NCBI RefSeq assembly: GCF_024749285.1
Contig: NZ_CP087196.1
Coordinates: forward strand, 3,968,001-4,032,000
Direction of reading: 5' to 3'
Length of the DNA stretch: 64,000 nucleotides
Origin: Pseudomonas sp. B21-015
GTDB taxonomy: Bacteria > Pseudomonadota > Gammaproteobacteria > Pseudomonadales > Pseudomonadaceae
The translations under genes and the position numbers were made by a program. Shown piece by piece: positions 17,678-28,509 of this stretch (positions are counted from its first letter, which is position 1; each line of letters begins with the position of its first letter). A model generated the notes under the pieces. The model was given only the letters and a program-made list of their open reading frames with translations, was not told the origin of the DNA and did not search any database.

Positions 17678-18968
17678 TTGCCGCTTCCTCCGTGGAGTGC
17701 CGGGCCAGCCATTCAAGGGCCTCGGCGACACAATAAAATGATCCGAACAACAGAATTTCGTCGTCGCTCGTCGCCTGCGCGCACTGCCCTTCCAGGGCGG
17801 CGGCCACGCTGTCATAAGACGTTACCGAGGCGCCGAGGTTCTGTAATGCCGCATGCAACTGCGCAACCGGTCGTGCCCGCGGCGAATCCAGCGGTGCGAC
17901 GGCCCAATGCTGGACACTAGCATTCAATTCACCGACAACACCATCCAGGTCCTTGTCCGCCAACAGCCCGAACACCGCCAGACGCTTGCCGGCCGGTGGT
18001 CGGCTGGCCAGACGACGAGCCAGATATTCTGCCGCATGGGGGTTGTGCCCCACATCCAGCAACAGATTCAGACGCTTGCCCTGCCAGTCGAACTGACGAC
18101 GATCGAGACGACCGACCACCCGCGTCGCTTTCAGGGCTTCAATAATCTGCGCATCCACCCAAGGCAAACCGAGCAACAGGTAAGCCTGCAAGGCCAATGC
18201 GGCGTTTTCCATCGGCAGATCAAGCAATGGCAAATCGTGCAACTCAACCGCACGCCCTTGGGCATCAACACCGCGCCATTGCCAGTTGTGATCGGTGATC
18301 CCCAGGTCGAAATCGCGCCCACGCAGGAAAAACGGGCAATTGAGCTCGCGCGCTTTATCCAGCAAAGGTTGTGGAGGATTCAGATCGCCGCAGAGCGCAG
18401 GCGCACCCTGGCGGAAGATTCCGGCCTTTTCGAAGGCCACGGATTCGCGGGTATCGCCCAGGTAATCCGCATGGTCGACACCAATGCTGGTCACCAGCGC
18501 GATATCGGCGTCCACCACGTTGACCGTATCCAGACGCCCACCCAGGCCGACTTCCAGCACCACCGCATCCAGACCGGCCTGTTGAAACAGCCAGAACGCC
18601 GCCAGGGTGCCCATCTCGAAGTAAGTCAGGGACGTCTCGCCACGGCCCGCTTCGACCGCTGCAAAGGCTTCGCACAGCTGAGCGTCAGTGGCTTCGACAC
18701 CATTGATTTGCACCCGCTCGTTGTAACGCAGCAGGTGCGGGGAATTGTAGACACCCACGTTCAGGCCCTGCGCCCGCAGCAACGAAGCCACGAAAGCGCA
18801 GGTAGATCCCTTGCCGTTGGTGCCGGTGACCGTGATCACCCGAGGCGCCGGCTTGCCCAGTCCCATGCGGGACGCTACCTGTTGCGAACGCTCCAGCCCC
18901 ATGTCGATGGCCGAAGGATGCAACTGTTCAAGGTAGGCGAGCCACTCGCCAAGGGTGCGCTCGGTCAT
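17661..18968 (-). CDS. folC: bifunctional dihydrofolate synthase / folylpolyglutamate synthase
   Basis: This 435-residue Mur-ligase-like enzyme has the ATP-binding loop TGTNGKGST at 48-56. [16 protein letters not shown] follows near 75-90 and [17 protein letters not shown] near 137-153. A C-terminal ligase domain holds DVGHNPHA near 307. It adds L-Glu to dihydropteroate and then extends folate glutamate tails in the cytosol. The start overlaps the accD stop by four bases, showing an accD-folC operon. Confidence 0.95.
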   Translation of the reverse strand: MTERTLGEWLAYLEQLHPSAIDMGLERSQQVASRMGLGKPAPRVITVTGTNGKGSTCAFVASLLRAQGLNVGVYNSPHLLRYNERVQINGVEATDAQLCEAFAAVEAGRGETSLTYFEMGTLAAFWLFQQAGLDAVVLEVGLGGRLDTVNVVDADIALVTSIGVDHADYLGDTRESVAFEKAGIFRQGAPALCGDLNPPQPLLDKARELNCPFFLRGRDFDLGITDHNWQWRGVDAQGRAVELHDLPLLDLPMENAALALQAYLLLGLPWVDAQIIEALKATRVVGRLDRRQFDWQGKRLNLLLDVGHNPHAAEYLARRLASRPPAGKRLAVFGLLADKDLDGVVGELNASVQHWAVAPLDSPRARPVAQLHAALQNLGASVTSYDSVAAALEGQCAQATSDDEILLFGSFYCVAEALEWLARHSTEEAANGFAG

Positions 18969-19885
18969 ATGTTCGCAGGTACCGGTGGAACCACGATCGG
19001 CTCGATCGGCGCAGCGACGAACTTCGGTGTCGGCTTGCCCATCAGTTGCGCCAGCAGATTACCCAGGCGCGGACGCAGTTCCTGGCGGTGAATGATCATG
19101 TCGATTGCGCCGTGCTCCAGCAGGAACTCGCTGCGCTGGAAGCCTTCCGGCAGTTTTTCGCGAACGGTCTGCTCGATCACGCGCGGACCGGCGAAACCGA
19201 TCAGGGCTTTCGGCTCACCGACGATCACGTCGCCGAGCATCGCCAGGCTGGCGGAAACACCGCCGTAGACTGGGTCGGTCAGTACCGAGATGAACGGAAT
19301 GCCTTCTTCACGCAGACGCGCCAGCACCGCGGAGGTCTTGGCCATTTGCATCAGGGAGATCAGCGCTTCCTGCATCCGCGCGCCGCCGGAAGCGGAGAAG
19401 CAGATCATCGGGCAACGGTTTTCCAGGGCGTAGTTGGCGGCGCGCACGAAGCGCTCACCGACGATGGCGCCCATCGAACCACCCATGAAGGAGAATTCGA
19501 AGGCCGACACCACCACCGGCATGCCCAGCAAAGTACCGCTCATGGAGATCAGTGCGTCTTTTTCGCCGGTCTGCTTTTGCGCAGCGGTCAGGCGGTCCTT
19601 GTACTTCTTGCCGTCGCGGAACTTCAGACGGTCAACCGGCTCCAGGTCCGCGCCCAATTCGGCACGACCGTCAGCGTCGAGGAAGATGTCGATACGGGCG
19701 CGAGCGCCGATACGCATGTGGTGGTTGCACTTGGGGCAAACATCCAGGGTCTTTTCCAGCTCCGGACGATACAGCACCGCCTCGCAAGACGGGCATTTGT
19801 GCCACAGACCTTCAGGCACCGAGCTCTTCTTGACCTCGGAACGCATGATCGAAGGGATCAGTTTGTCTACTAACCAGTTGCTCAT
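18965..19885 (-). CDS. accD: acetyl-CoA carboxylase carboxyltransferase subunit beta
   Basis: The protein has 306 residues. The N-terminal four-cysteine zinc ribbon has Cys31, Cys34, Cys50 and Cys53 (CPSC and CPKC). The carboxyltransferase core includes [14 protein letters not shown] and [14 protein letters not shown] and extends to about residue 290. With AccA it transfers carboxyl from biotin-BCCP to acetyl-CoA, giving malonyl-CoA for fatty acid synthesis. It is followed by folC with a four-base overlap. The upstream neighbour is trpF, about 310 bases away across a large palindrome. Confidence 0.97.
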   Translation of the reverse strand: MSNWLVDKLIPSIMRSEVKKSSVPEGLWHKCPSCEAVLYRPELEKTLDVCPKCNHHMRIGARARIDIFLDADGRAELGADLEPVDRLKFRDGKKYKDRLTAAQKQTGEKDALISMSGTLLGMPVVVSAFEFSFMGGSMGAIVGERFVRAANYALENRCPMICFSASGGARMQEALISLMQMAKTSAVLARLREEGIPFISVLTDPVYGGVSASLAMLGDVIVGEPKALIGFAGPRVIEQTVREKLPEGFQRSEFLLEHGAIDMIIHRQELRPRLGNLLAQLMGKPTPKFVAAPIEPIVVPPVPANI

Positions 19886-20113
19886 GCTTTCTTTCTCCAG
19901 TACCGGTGGCCCGAACGCTCTGGTTCGCAGCCCCGCGTATGCCCTTGACCTAAATTCATGTGTGTGTGTGGCGATGATCGATGGCTTGCCGGGTCAGCGA
20001 AACGTGACCTGCGTACAACCCAAAACATCCTCAGCCCTGCCTGCTTTGTGCAGGTGCACCTGTTTTATACAGAGCAGTGGACGGCGGCAGTCTGCCAGCC
20101 GTCACATCAACGT
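19886..20113. other. accD upstream region
   Basis: No gene is seen. It should contain the accD promoter and leader; GAGAAAGAAAGC just before the accD start is a plausible ribosome site. Confidence 0.4.
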
Positions 20114-20188
20114 AGGAGCTGTCGAGTGAAACGAGGCTGCGATCTTTTGATCCTGAAGATCGCAGCCTCGTTTCACTCGACAGCTCCT
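20114..20188. repeat. 32-bp perfect palindrome (REP-like long hairpin)
   Basis: Arms of 32 bases at 20114-20145 and 20157-20188 are exactly complementary around an 11-base loop. The arm ends (AGGAGCTGTCGAGTG) and the core (GGCTGCGATCT) are shared with the REP-like element family seen at 45709 and 62213. It lies 9 bases past the trpF stop and could end its transcript. Confidence 0.85.
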
Positions 20189-20196
20189 GCAAGTTC

Positions 20197-20820
20197 CTAC
20201 ACAGCTCCTGCAACAGCTTTGATGAATGCCTGAATCTTTGCGTGATCCTTGATGCCCTTGCTCGCCTCTACCCCACCGCTGACGTCTACCGCGTAAGGCC
20301 GAACCCGGACAATTGCCTCAGCGACATTGTCCGGCGTCAAACCGCCCGCCAGAATGATCGGCTTGCTCAAGCCGTGCGGTATCAGTGACCAGTCAAAGGC
20401 CTCACCGGTTCCGCCCGGCACGCCTTCGACATAAGTGTCGAGCAAGATCCCGCTGGCACTGGCGTAGGCATCGCAACCTGCTGCGATGTCATCACCAGCC
20501 TTGACCCGCAACGCCTTGATGTACGGTCGGCGCCAGCCTTCGCACTCCGCGGCGGTTTCGTCACCATGGAATTGCAACAGGTCCAGCGGCACGGCATCGA
20601 GGATTTCCCCCAACTCACAGTGGCTGGCGTTGACGAACAATCCCACGGTGGTCACGAACGGCGGCAATGCCTTGATGATCGAGCGCGCCTGCTGAAATGT
20701 CACGGCCCGCGGGCTTTGGGCGTAGAACACGAATCCGATGGCATCGGCCCCGGCCTCGACCGCCGCCAACGCATCCTCTATGCGGGTAATCCCACAAATT
20801 TTGCTGCGAACGGCCGACAT
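20197..20820 (-). CDS. trpF: phosphoribosylanthranilate isomerase
   Basis: The 207-residue TIM barrel begins with [11 protein letters not shown] (catalytic Cys in CGIT), as in the family. FYAQSPRAV near 34 and [11 protein letters not shown] and [11 protein letters not shown] near the C-terminus form the phosphate-binding loops. It converts phosphoribosylanthranilate to CdRP in tryptophan synthesis. Its position between truA and accD, rather than with other trp genes, is normal for Pseudomonas. Confidence 0.96.
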   Translation of the reverse strand: MSAVRSKICGITRIEDALAAVEAGADAIGFVFYAQSPRAVTFQQARSIIKALPPFVTTVGLFVNASHCELGEILDAVPLDLLQFHGDETAAECEGWRRPYIKALRVKAGDDIAAGCDAYASASGILLDTYVEGVPGGTGEAFDWSLIPHGLSKPIILAGGLTPDNVAEAIVRVRPYAVDVSGGVEASKGIKDHAKIQAFIKAVAGAV

Positions 20821-20883
20821 ATCGATAGAACCTCAGGGCAAATCCGGGAAAGTCCCGGATGGTATCAAAAGCGTTCGAGGGCG

Positions 20884-21708
20884 TCAGCCGTCAAGTTCAG
20901 AGAAGCCGGTGAGGAAGTGCGGGCCGAGGTAGCGCTCGGGCAATTCAAACTCGTCGTGGTACTCGACTTGCACCAGATACAGGCCAAACGGATGGGCGGT
21001 CACCCCGCCAGAACGCCGAACGCGACTCTCCAGCACCTCTTTCATCCACGCCACGGGACGCTCGCCAGCACCGATGGTCATCAGCACCCCGGCGATGTTG
21101 CGCACCATGTGATGCAGGAACGCACTGGCGCGGATATCCAGCACGATCATTTTGCCATGGCGTGTAACGCGCAGGTGATGCAGCTCTTTGATCGGCGACT
21201 TGGCCTGGCATTGACCGGCGCGGAAGGCGCTGAAGTCATGGGTGCCGACCAGATACTGCGCCGCTTCGGACATGCGCTCGACGTCCAGCGGGCGGTGGTT
21301 CCAGGTGATTTCTTCGTTCAGGTGCGCCGGACGGATCTGATCGTTGTAGATCACGTAGCGATACCGCCGGGCGATGGCCTTGAACCGAGCATGGAAATGC
21401 GCCGGCATGACCTTGGCCCAGCTAACGCTGATGTCGTGCGGCAAGTTGATGTTGGCGCCCATGACCCAGGCCTTCATCGAGCGCTCGACCTGAGTGTCGA
21501 AATGCACCACCTGCCCGCAGGCATGTACCCCGGCATCGGTGCGCCCGGCGCAATGCAGCGACACAGGTGAGTCGGCGACTTTGGACAAGGCCTTTTCGAG
21601 GGTTTCCTGCACCGTGTCCACACCGGAGGCCTGACGTTGCCAGCCGCGATAACGCGAACCTTTGTATTCAACGCCCAACGCGATCCGGAAAAAGCCGTCG
21701 GCCGCCAT
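20884..21708 (-). CDS. truA: tRNA pseudouridine(38-40) synthase
   Basis: I use the ATG at 21708 (MAADGFFRIALGVEY); a TTG 19 codons upstream is possible but the family usually starts near here. The catalytic Asp is in CAGRTDAGVHA. VVHFDT, FHARFKAIARRYRYV and FLHHMVRNIAG are family motifs. It isomerises uridines in the tRNA anticodon arm. The order trpF-truA-fimV follows the pseudomonad core. No strong Shine-Dalgarno site is visible at either start, so the exact N-terminus is uncertain. Confidence 0.92.
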   Translation of the reverse strand: MAADGFFRIALGVEYKGSRYRGWQRQASGVDTVQETLEKALSKVADSPVSLHCAGRTDAGVHACGQVVHFDTQVERSMKAWVMGANINLPHDISVSWAKVMPAHFHARFKAIARRYRYVIYNDQIRPAHLNEEITWNHRPLDVERMSEAAQYLVGTHDFSAFRAGQCQAKSPIKELHHLRVTRHGKMIVLDIRASAFLHHMVRNIAGVLMTIGAGERPVAWMKEVLESRVRRSGGVTAHPFGLYLVQVEYHDEFELPERYLGPHFLTGFSELDG

Positions 21709-21869
21709 TTCGGCGGCCGGATTATCTATATTTGCCAAGGGGTGACAGCCTGCTGGTCTACGCAAAGGCAGGCATTATAAGGCCGCCGGACCGGGATGCC
21801 AGAGGCGTGTGTTTTCTGTGCCCTGCCCGACCGGCTCAACTGCCGATGTTGATGCTGGATGAGATGCCC

Positions 21870-21962
21870 CCTTCGCGAGCAAGCCCGCTCCCACAGAGGA
21901 TTGGTACCAGCCGCAAGTAATGCCCCCCAATCATTGTGGGAGCGGGCTTGCTCGCGAAGGCG
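21870..21962. repeat. REPIN between truA and fimV
   Basis: CCTTCGCGAGCAAGCCCGCT near 21870 is mirrored near 21936-21960, with about 40 bases between the halves. Confidence 0.85.
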
Positions 21963-21989
21963 ATCGAACAGCCACTATCGCATTACCGT

Positions 21990-22024
21990 CAAAACAAAAA
22001 CGGCAGCCTCGATGGGCTGCCGTT
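21990..22024 (-). terminator. fimV terminator
   Basis: The leftward stem AACGGCAGCC / GGCTGCCGTT has a 6-base loop and is followed by TTTTGTTTTG. It starts about 23 bases after the fimV stop. Confidence 0.85.
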
Positions 22025-22046
22025 CTGTTTACGCCTTACCGATGAC

Positions 22047-24701
22047 TCACGCCAGACGAGACAGCATTTCCTTGGCTTCGCTCTTCTGACCGGCATCACC
22101 CTCGGCCACCACCTCATTGAGGATGTCTCGGGCGCCGTCGTTGTCACCCATGTCGATGTAGGCCTGAGCCAGGTCGAGCTTGGTGGCGACTTCGTCGGTG
22201 CCGGAGAGGAAATCGAAGTCCGGCTCATCAGCCACGGAGGCCAAAGCGTCTTCCGCAGTGAAGCTCGGCTCACCGAGGCTCTGGGACAGACGATCCAGCT
22301 CAGCGTTGACATCGTTGAGTTCGTTTTCGAAGGCATCCGGCTGATCCGCAACGGCGTCCATTTCATCGGCCAGCGACAGGTCGAAGTCCGCCGGCAACTC
22401 CAGGTCGTCGAGCGGCGCCTCAGTCACGGTCGGCGCTTCAGTGATGGTCGGCACTTCGGCGGCCGGCAAGTCCTTGAGGCCGTCATCCAGACTCAGCAGG
22501 AAATCGTCTTCGGCCAGGGTCGCCGGCGAGGCATCGCCTCCCAGGTCCATGTCCAGATCGAAGTCCGACAGATCATCGAGGTTTTCCTTGATTTCGGTCT
22601 GCTGCTGCAATACCGACTCAAAGCTCAGGTCGTCGTCCAGCGGGAAATCGTCCAGCTCAGCCTGGAGTTCTGGTTCCGGCTCTGGCGCAAGCTCCGGCGC
22701 AACGACAGGCGCGACTGGAGCAGCCGGCTCCAGATCGTCCAGGCTCAGATCAAAGGCGCTGTCGAAGTCGTCATCGGCCAATGCCGGCTCCGGGGCTTGC
22801 GGCTCGTCCAGCAGCAGGTCCTTGACGTACTGCGCGTCCAGTTCGGCAGCGATCGCCGCAGCGGCCAGGCCACCCGCAACTGCGACAGCCATCGCCGGGA
22901 AGCGGCTTTTCAGCTGCTCGACCCGGGCGAAGTTGTCGCCGTTGGCTACCAGTTGACGCTCCTGAGCAACGAACGCATCGCGATCGCCCTGCTGACCATA
23001 AACCTCCATCAGTTTCAGGCGCAGGTCACTGCGCTGTGGTTCTTGCTTGATACCGTCGTCCAGCAAAGCGGCGGCCTGATTCAGGCGACCGCCCGCGATG
23101 TGCGTCTGTGCCTGGGCCAGCACATCGTCAGAGCGTTCGGCGGCAGGCGATACCAGCGGCGCAGCGATCGGTGGCGTCACCACAACCGGGGCAATCACCG
23201 GGGTCGGTGCGGGTGCAGGCGTTGGCGCAGTCGCGAGTTTCACGCTCGGCGGCGGAACCTCAAGACCTTCGAAGCTGCTTTCCGGCAGGTCTTGGTCGAC
23301 GGAGAACTCTTGCTCCTCCGCCAAGGCACGAGCCATGCGCAGATGCTTCTCGGCCTCTTGCTGAGCCTTGCGGCGACGGGCCAGCAACAGCAGCAACAGC
23401 AGCAGAACCACCGCCCCACCGCCCACCAGACCCAGCAGGATCGGATTGGTCAGCAGTTCGTTGAATTTCTGATCGTCGGAGGTCGCAGGGGGCGTCTCGA
23501 CGACTGGCGCCGGAACGGCTTGCGGTGCGACAGCCTCGGGGGCAGGCGCTACCGGAGCCACGTCCGCAGGCGTTGCCGCAGGATTAGCCGCCAATTCAGC
23601 CGACATCACCGGAGCAGTCGCCGCAGCCGGCGCACCTGCGGCGCCTTCTGCCTGCAGCTTGGCCAACTGGTTATTCTTCAGCTCGATCAGGCGTTGCAGC
23701 TTGTCCAGCTGACTTTGCAGATCGGTCATCCGGCTTTTCAGTTCGGCGTTGTCACGACGGGTCGTGTCGAGGCTTTCCTGGGTCACAGCCAGCTTGCTGC
23801 TCAAAGCTTTCGCATCACCGGCGGCCCCCTTGCCACGACCCTTGCCGGTGTCGGCAGAGACCAGGCTCAGCTTGTCTGCGGCGGCTTGCGACGAAGCGCC
23901 TTCACCGCGAGCGCGCTTGGTGGCATCGAGTTGCTGCTGCCCGGCCCCGGGTTTCGCCACGTAGCGACGACCCTGGCGCCACGCAGTGTTCTGCGCGGCG
24001 ACCTCAGCGATGGCCTTGGGTTGCGGCAGGCTGGTGCTCTGCACCTGATCAGGCAGACGCAGCACGTGGCCGGTTTTCAGTCGGTTGATGTTGCCATCGA
24101 TGAACGCATCCGGGTTCAGCGCCTGAATGGCCAGCATGGTCTGCTGGACCGAGCCGCCATTACGCGCCTTCGCCGCGATTTCCCACAGGGTATCGCGTGG
24201 CGTGGTGGTGTATTGAGACGACTTGGTCGCACCGGTGACCGGCGCGGTCACCGCTTGGGCTGGCGCCGGTTGCGCGGCGGCATCGGCGGTCTGCGGCGAG
24301 AACTTGGACGGATCGAGCAGCACGCTGTAATCGCGCAACAAACGACCATTAGGCCACATCACCTGAACCAGGAATTTCACCATTGGCTCGGACAGCGGTT
24401 TGCTGGACGTGATGCGCAGGATGCTTTTACCGCTGGCGTTAAGCACCGGGGTAAAGGTCAAGTCGTTGAGAAACGCCTGGCGGTCGACACCGGCCTTGGC
24501 GAAGTCTTCGGGCGAGGCCAGGCTCGGCACCACTTCGGCAGCCGTGAGATCCTTGACATCAAGCAGCTCGATTTCCGCCACCAAAGGCTGGTTCAGCGTC
24601 GACTTCAGGGTCAATTCCCCGAGCCCGAGGGCATGCGCCGTACCGGAGGACAGCGCCGAGGCGGCCGCTATTGCTAACACCAGTTTGCGAACTTGAACCA
24701 T
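22047..24701 (-). CDS. fimV: FimV/HubP-type polar landmark protein
   Basis: The protein has 884 residues. A signal peptide ends at GTAHA (about residue 24), followed by LGLGELTLKSTLNQPL. A periplasmic LysM-containing region (about 165-217, TPRDTLWEIAAKARNGGS) binds peptidoglycan. A coiled coil at about 300-350 (LKSRMTDLQSQLDKLQ) precedes one membrane helix at about 420-442. The long acidic cytoplasmic part includes TPR-like repeats (560-620), and the conserved C-terminal FimV domain ends the protein (LAQAYIDMGDNDGARDILNE). FimV organises the cell pole, type IV pili and twitching in Pseudomonas. It follows the usg paralogue with a 207-base gap that includes a 9-bp hairpin at 24851-24879. Confidence 0.93.
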   Translation of the reverse strand: MVQVRKLVLAIAAASALSSGTAHALGLGELTLKSTLNQPLVAEIELLDVKDLTAAEVVPSLASPEDFAKAGVDRQAFLNDLTFTPVLNASGKSILRITSSKPLSEPMVKFLVQVMWPNGRLLRDYSVLLDPSKFSPQTADAAAQPAPAQAVTAPVTGATKSSQYTTTPRDTLWEIAAKARNGGSVQQTMLAIQALNPDAFIDGNINRLKTGHVLRLPDQVQSTSLPQPKAIAEVAAQNTAWRQGRRYVAKPGAGQQQLDATKRARGEGASSQAAADKLSLVSADTGKGRGKGAAGDAKALSSKLAVTQESLDTTRRDNAELKSRMTDLQSQLDKLQRLIELKNNQLAKLQAEGAAGAPAAATAPVMSAELAANPAATPADVAPVAPAPEAVAPQAVPAPVVETPPATSDDQKFNELLTNPILLGLVGGGAVVLLLLLLLLARRRKAQQEAEKHLRMARALAEEQEFSVDQDLPESSFEGLEVPPPSVKLATAPTPAPAPTPVIAPVVVTPPIAAPLVSPAAERSDDVLAQAQTHIAGGRLNQAAALLDDGIKQEPQRSDLRLKLMEVYGQQGDRDAFVAQERQLVANGDNFARVEQLKSRFPAMAVAVAGGLAAAAIAAELDAQYVKDLLLDEPQAPEPALADDDFDSAFDLSLDDLEPAAPVAPVVAPELAPEPEPELQAELDDFPLDDDLSFESVLQQQTEIKENLDDLSDFDLDMDLGGDASPATLAEDDFLLSLDDGLKDLPAAEVPTITEAPTVTEAPLDDLELPADFDLSLADEMDAVADQPDAFENELNDVNAELDRLSQSLGEPSFTAEDALASVADEPDFDFLSGTDEVATKLDLAQAYIDMGDNDGARDILNEVVAEGDAGQKSEAKEMLSRLA

Positions 24702-24908
24702 AGCCTCATCCTTTGTTTGAACATTCCTCGGCCAGCGAGAAGGTGTTGATTGCCGCTGCCGTAAGGCGTTGCGCGCGGCGACGAAGGGTCGTTGCGCGCG
24801 ATCATTTCATTCATGCGACGAAAGCCCTGCGGGGTGGCTCGCCTGAAGCGTTCCAGCCAAATATGGCGCCTGGCTGGAATCATTCGAAAAATTGTTGCCA
24901 AGTATCTT

Positions 24909-25919
24909 TTACAGCAGGTCTTTTATCAACAATTCAGCCACCTGCACAGCATTGAGCGCGGCGCCTTTGCGTACGTTATCTGACGTCAGCCACATATTAA
25001 GTTCCGCCGGATCGTCGATACCACTGCGAACCCGACCAACGTAAACCACGTCCTGCCCTACCGCATCGCCTACCGGGGTCGGGTAATCACCCGCCTCGAC
25101 CAGCTCGATACCAGGCGCCGCTTCCAGTGCCGCGTTGACTTTCGCCAGGTCGACAGCACTTGATGACTGCAAGGTCACGCTATAGCTATCGCCAAAAAAC
25201 ACCGGGGCTTGAATGCAAGTGACGGAAATCTTTAATAAAGGCAGAGCCATGACCTGACGCAGCTCCCGTACCAGGCGCTTTTCCAGCAGCGTGTGCCCCT
25301 GAGCATCGGGCGCACCGACTTGCGCCAGCAGGTTGAAAGCCATCTGCCGATCGAAGAAAGCCGGCTCCAGAGGACGCACGTTGAGCAGTTCGGCGGTTTG
25401 CCGGGCCAGCTCGGTGACGGCTTCGCGGCCTTGGGCAGATACCGCCAGACAGGCCGTCAGGCTGATGCGTTGCAGGTCGAACAAGCCGAGTAACGGCGCC
25501 AGCACCACCGCCAGTGTCGCGGCCGCAGGGCTTGGGCTGCTGACCTGGAAGGGCTTTTTCAGGCCAGCCAGAATTGCAGCGTTGGCCTCAGGCACGACTT
25601 GCGGCGCCTGATCGGCCGGCAACGCGCCAGACAGGTCGATCAGCGCGCAACCGGCAGCCGTGGCGCGCGGGGCGAAACTGAGTGTCACCGCCGGACCGGC
25701 GGCGAAGAACACCAACTGCACTTTGCTGAAATCGAATTCATCGACTTCCCGCACCCGCACGTTCTTGCCGCGAAACGGCACCGAATGCCCGGCCGATTCA
25801 CTGCTCGCCAGCAGGTGCAGGTTGCCGACCGGAAAGTCGCGCTCTTCGAGAATCTGGACGAGTGTTTCGCCGACAGTACCGGTGGCGCCGATCACGGCAA
25901 TATCGAAGGACTGGCTCAT
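24909..25919 (-). CDS. usg: USG-1-like aspartate-semialdehyde dehydrogenase paralogue, catalytic Cys absent
   Basis: This 336-residue protein has the ASADH fold with the dinucleotide loop GATGTVG at 11-17. The catalytic motif (NC(S/T) in true enzymes) is replaced by SSPSPAAAT at 127-135, so no active-site cysteine is present. That is typical of USG-1 proteins, which lie beside asd or truA and have unknown function. Here it sits directly downstream of a complete asd gene, separated by a repeat element and terminator. It is not expected to make aspartate semialdehyde; a structural or regulatory role is possible. Confidence 0.9.
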   Translation of the reverse strand: MSQSFDIAVIGATGTVGETLVQILEERDFPVGNLHLLASSESAGHSVPFRGKNVRVREVDEFDFSKVQLVFFAAGPAVTLSFAPRATAAGCALIDLSGALPADQAPQVVPEANAAILAGLKKPFQVSSPSPAAATLAVVLAPLLGLFDLQRISLTACLAVSAQGREAVTELARQTAELLNVRPLEPAFFDRQMAFNLLAQVGAPDAQGHTLLEKRLVRELRQVMALPLLKISVTCIQAPVFFGDSYSVTLQSSSAVDLAKVNAALEAAPGIELVEAGDYPTPVGDAVGQDVVYVGRVRSGIDDPAELNMWLTSDNVRKGAALNAVQVAELLIKDLL

Positions 25920-25995
25920 GGTTCAACCTCTGGCGAAACGGGGGGAGCGGCACTTTACCGGGTGGTTGGCAGCGAGGCAATTCACACCCCATCCT

Positions 25996-26108
25996 GATCG
26001 TTCCCACGCTCTGCGTGGGAATGCCGCCATGGACGCTCTGCGTCCGCCGTTGAGGCAGTGACGCGGAGCGTCACGAGATGCATTCCCACGCAGAGCGTGG
26101 GAACGATC
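25996..26108. repeat. inverted repeat element between asd and usg
   Basis: GATCGTTCCCACGCTCTGCG at the left end is mirrored at the right end, and each half is itself a short hairpin (CCCACGC / GCGTGGG). The total is about 113 bases. It is a REPIN-like mobile palindrome of a different sequence class from the other REPs here. Confidence 0.8.
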
Positions 26109-26120
26109 GGTGGGCAAAAA

Positions 26121-26152
26121 AAAACCGCCCCTCTTTCAAGGCGCGGTTTTTT
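26121..26152 (-). terminator. asd terminator
   Basis: AACCGC / GCGGTT with a loop of about 13 bases has A and T tracts on both sides. It is oriented to end the asd transcript and may act in both directions. Confidence 0.7.
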
Positions 26153-26167
26153 CATTACTTCAATCGA

Positions 26168-27280
26168 TCAACGCTCAAGCAGGATCCGCAACATGCGACG
26201 CAGCGGTTCGGCCGCGCCCCACAGCAGTTGGTCGCCGACAGTGAAGGCACCGACGAACTGCGAACCCATGTTCAGCTTGCGCAGACGACCGACCGGCACG
26301 TTCAGGGTGCCGGTGACTTTCGTCGGGCTCAGCTCCTGCATGCTGATCTCACGGTTGTTCGGCACCAGCTTGACCCATGGGTTGTGCTGGCTGATCAGCC
26401 CTTCGATGTCGGCGATCGGCACGTCTTTGTTCAGCTTGATGGTCAGCGCCTGGCTGTGGCAACGCATGGCGCCGATGCGCACGCAGATGCCGTCCACCGG
26501 GATCGGGCTCTTGAAGCGACCGAGGATCTTGTTGGTCTCGGCCTGAGCCTTCCACTCTTCGCGACTCTGGCCGTTCGGCAGTTCCTTGTCGATCCACGGG
26601 ATCAGGCTGCCGGCCAGCGGTACGCCGAAGTTTTCGGTCGGGTACGCGTCGCTGCGCATGGCTTCGGCGACACGACGGTCGATGTCGAGAATGGCGCTGG
26701 CCGGGTCGGCCAGTTGATCGGCGACAGCGGCGTGGGTCACACCCATTTGCTTGATCAGTTCACGCATGTGCTGCGCGCCGCCACCGGAGGCCGCCTGATA
26801 GGTCATGGCGCTCATCCACTCGACCAGACCGGCTTCGAACAGACCGCCCAGGCCCATCAGCATCAGGCTGACGGTGCAGTTGCCGCCGATGTAGTTCTTG
26901 GTGCCCGCATCGAGCTGCTGGTCGATGACCTTGCGGTTCACCGGGTCCAGCACGATCACCGCGTCATCCTGCATACGCAGGCTGGAAGCGGCGTCGATCC
27001 AGTAACCCTGCCAGCCGGCTTCGCGCAGTTTCGGGAAGACTTCGCTGGTGTAGTCGCCACCCTGGCAGGTCAGAATCACGTCAAGGGTTTTCAGCTCTTC
27101 AATGCTGTAAGCGTCCTTGAGCGGAGCAATGTCCTTGCCCACGGACGGGCCTTGGCCACCGACATTGGAAGTGGTGAAAAACACCGGCTCGATAAGATCG
27201 AAATCCTGCTCTTCCAGCATCCGCTGCATGAGCACGGAACCGACCATACCGCGCCAACCGATCAGACCTACACGTTTCAT
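26168..27280 (-). CDS. asd: aspartate-semialdehyde dehydrogenase
   Basis: I use ATG 27280 ([15 protein letters not shown]); the upstream extension is non-conserved. The 370-residue enzyme has the NADPH loop GWRGMVGS, the catalytic Cys135 in [10 protein letters not shown] and the substrate-binding region [16 protein letters not shown]. It reduces aspartyl phosphate to aspartate semialdehyde for lysine, methionine, threonine and diaminopimelate synthesis. It follows leuB on the same strand, as in other pseudomonads. Confidence 0.96.
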   Translation of the reverse strand: MKRVGLIGWRGMVGSVLMQRMLEEQDFDLIEPVFFTTSNVGGQGPSVGKDIAPLKDAYSIEELKTLDVILTCQGGDYTSEVFPKLREAGWQGYWIDAASSLRMQDDAVIVLDPVNRKVIDQQLDAGTKNYIGGNCTVSLMLMGLGGLFEAGLVEWMSAMTYQAASGGGAQHMRELIKQMGVTHAAVADQLADPASAILDIDRRVAEAMRSDAYPTENFGVPLAGSLIPWIDKELPNGQSREEWKAQAETNKILGRFKSPIPVDGICVRIGAMRCHSQALTIKLNKDVPIADIEGLISQHNPWVKLVPNNREISMQELSPTKVTGTLNVPVGRLRKLNMGSQFVGAFTVGDQLLWGAAEPLRRMLRILLER

Positions 27281-27347
27281 CGCAACTACACCTTCTTGAA
27301 AGTGGGCCGCTGCTTTCATGGTTGAAAATTGCAGCGGGCCAGAGAGA

Positions 27348-28430
<1,083 letters not shown>

Positions 28431-28509
28431 GCTTTCCTCATGTCATCAGTCGGCGCGCCCGCGGGCGCGTCCGGAAAAATTCTATCGCTCGGTAGTTCTC
28501 ATTTAGAGC

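Noticed and set aside
21936..24677. Long plus-strand open frame opposite fimV
   Set aside because: Shadow of fimV with composition bias; Gln/Arg/His-rich with no domain.
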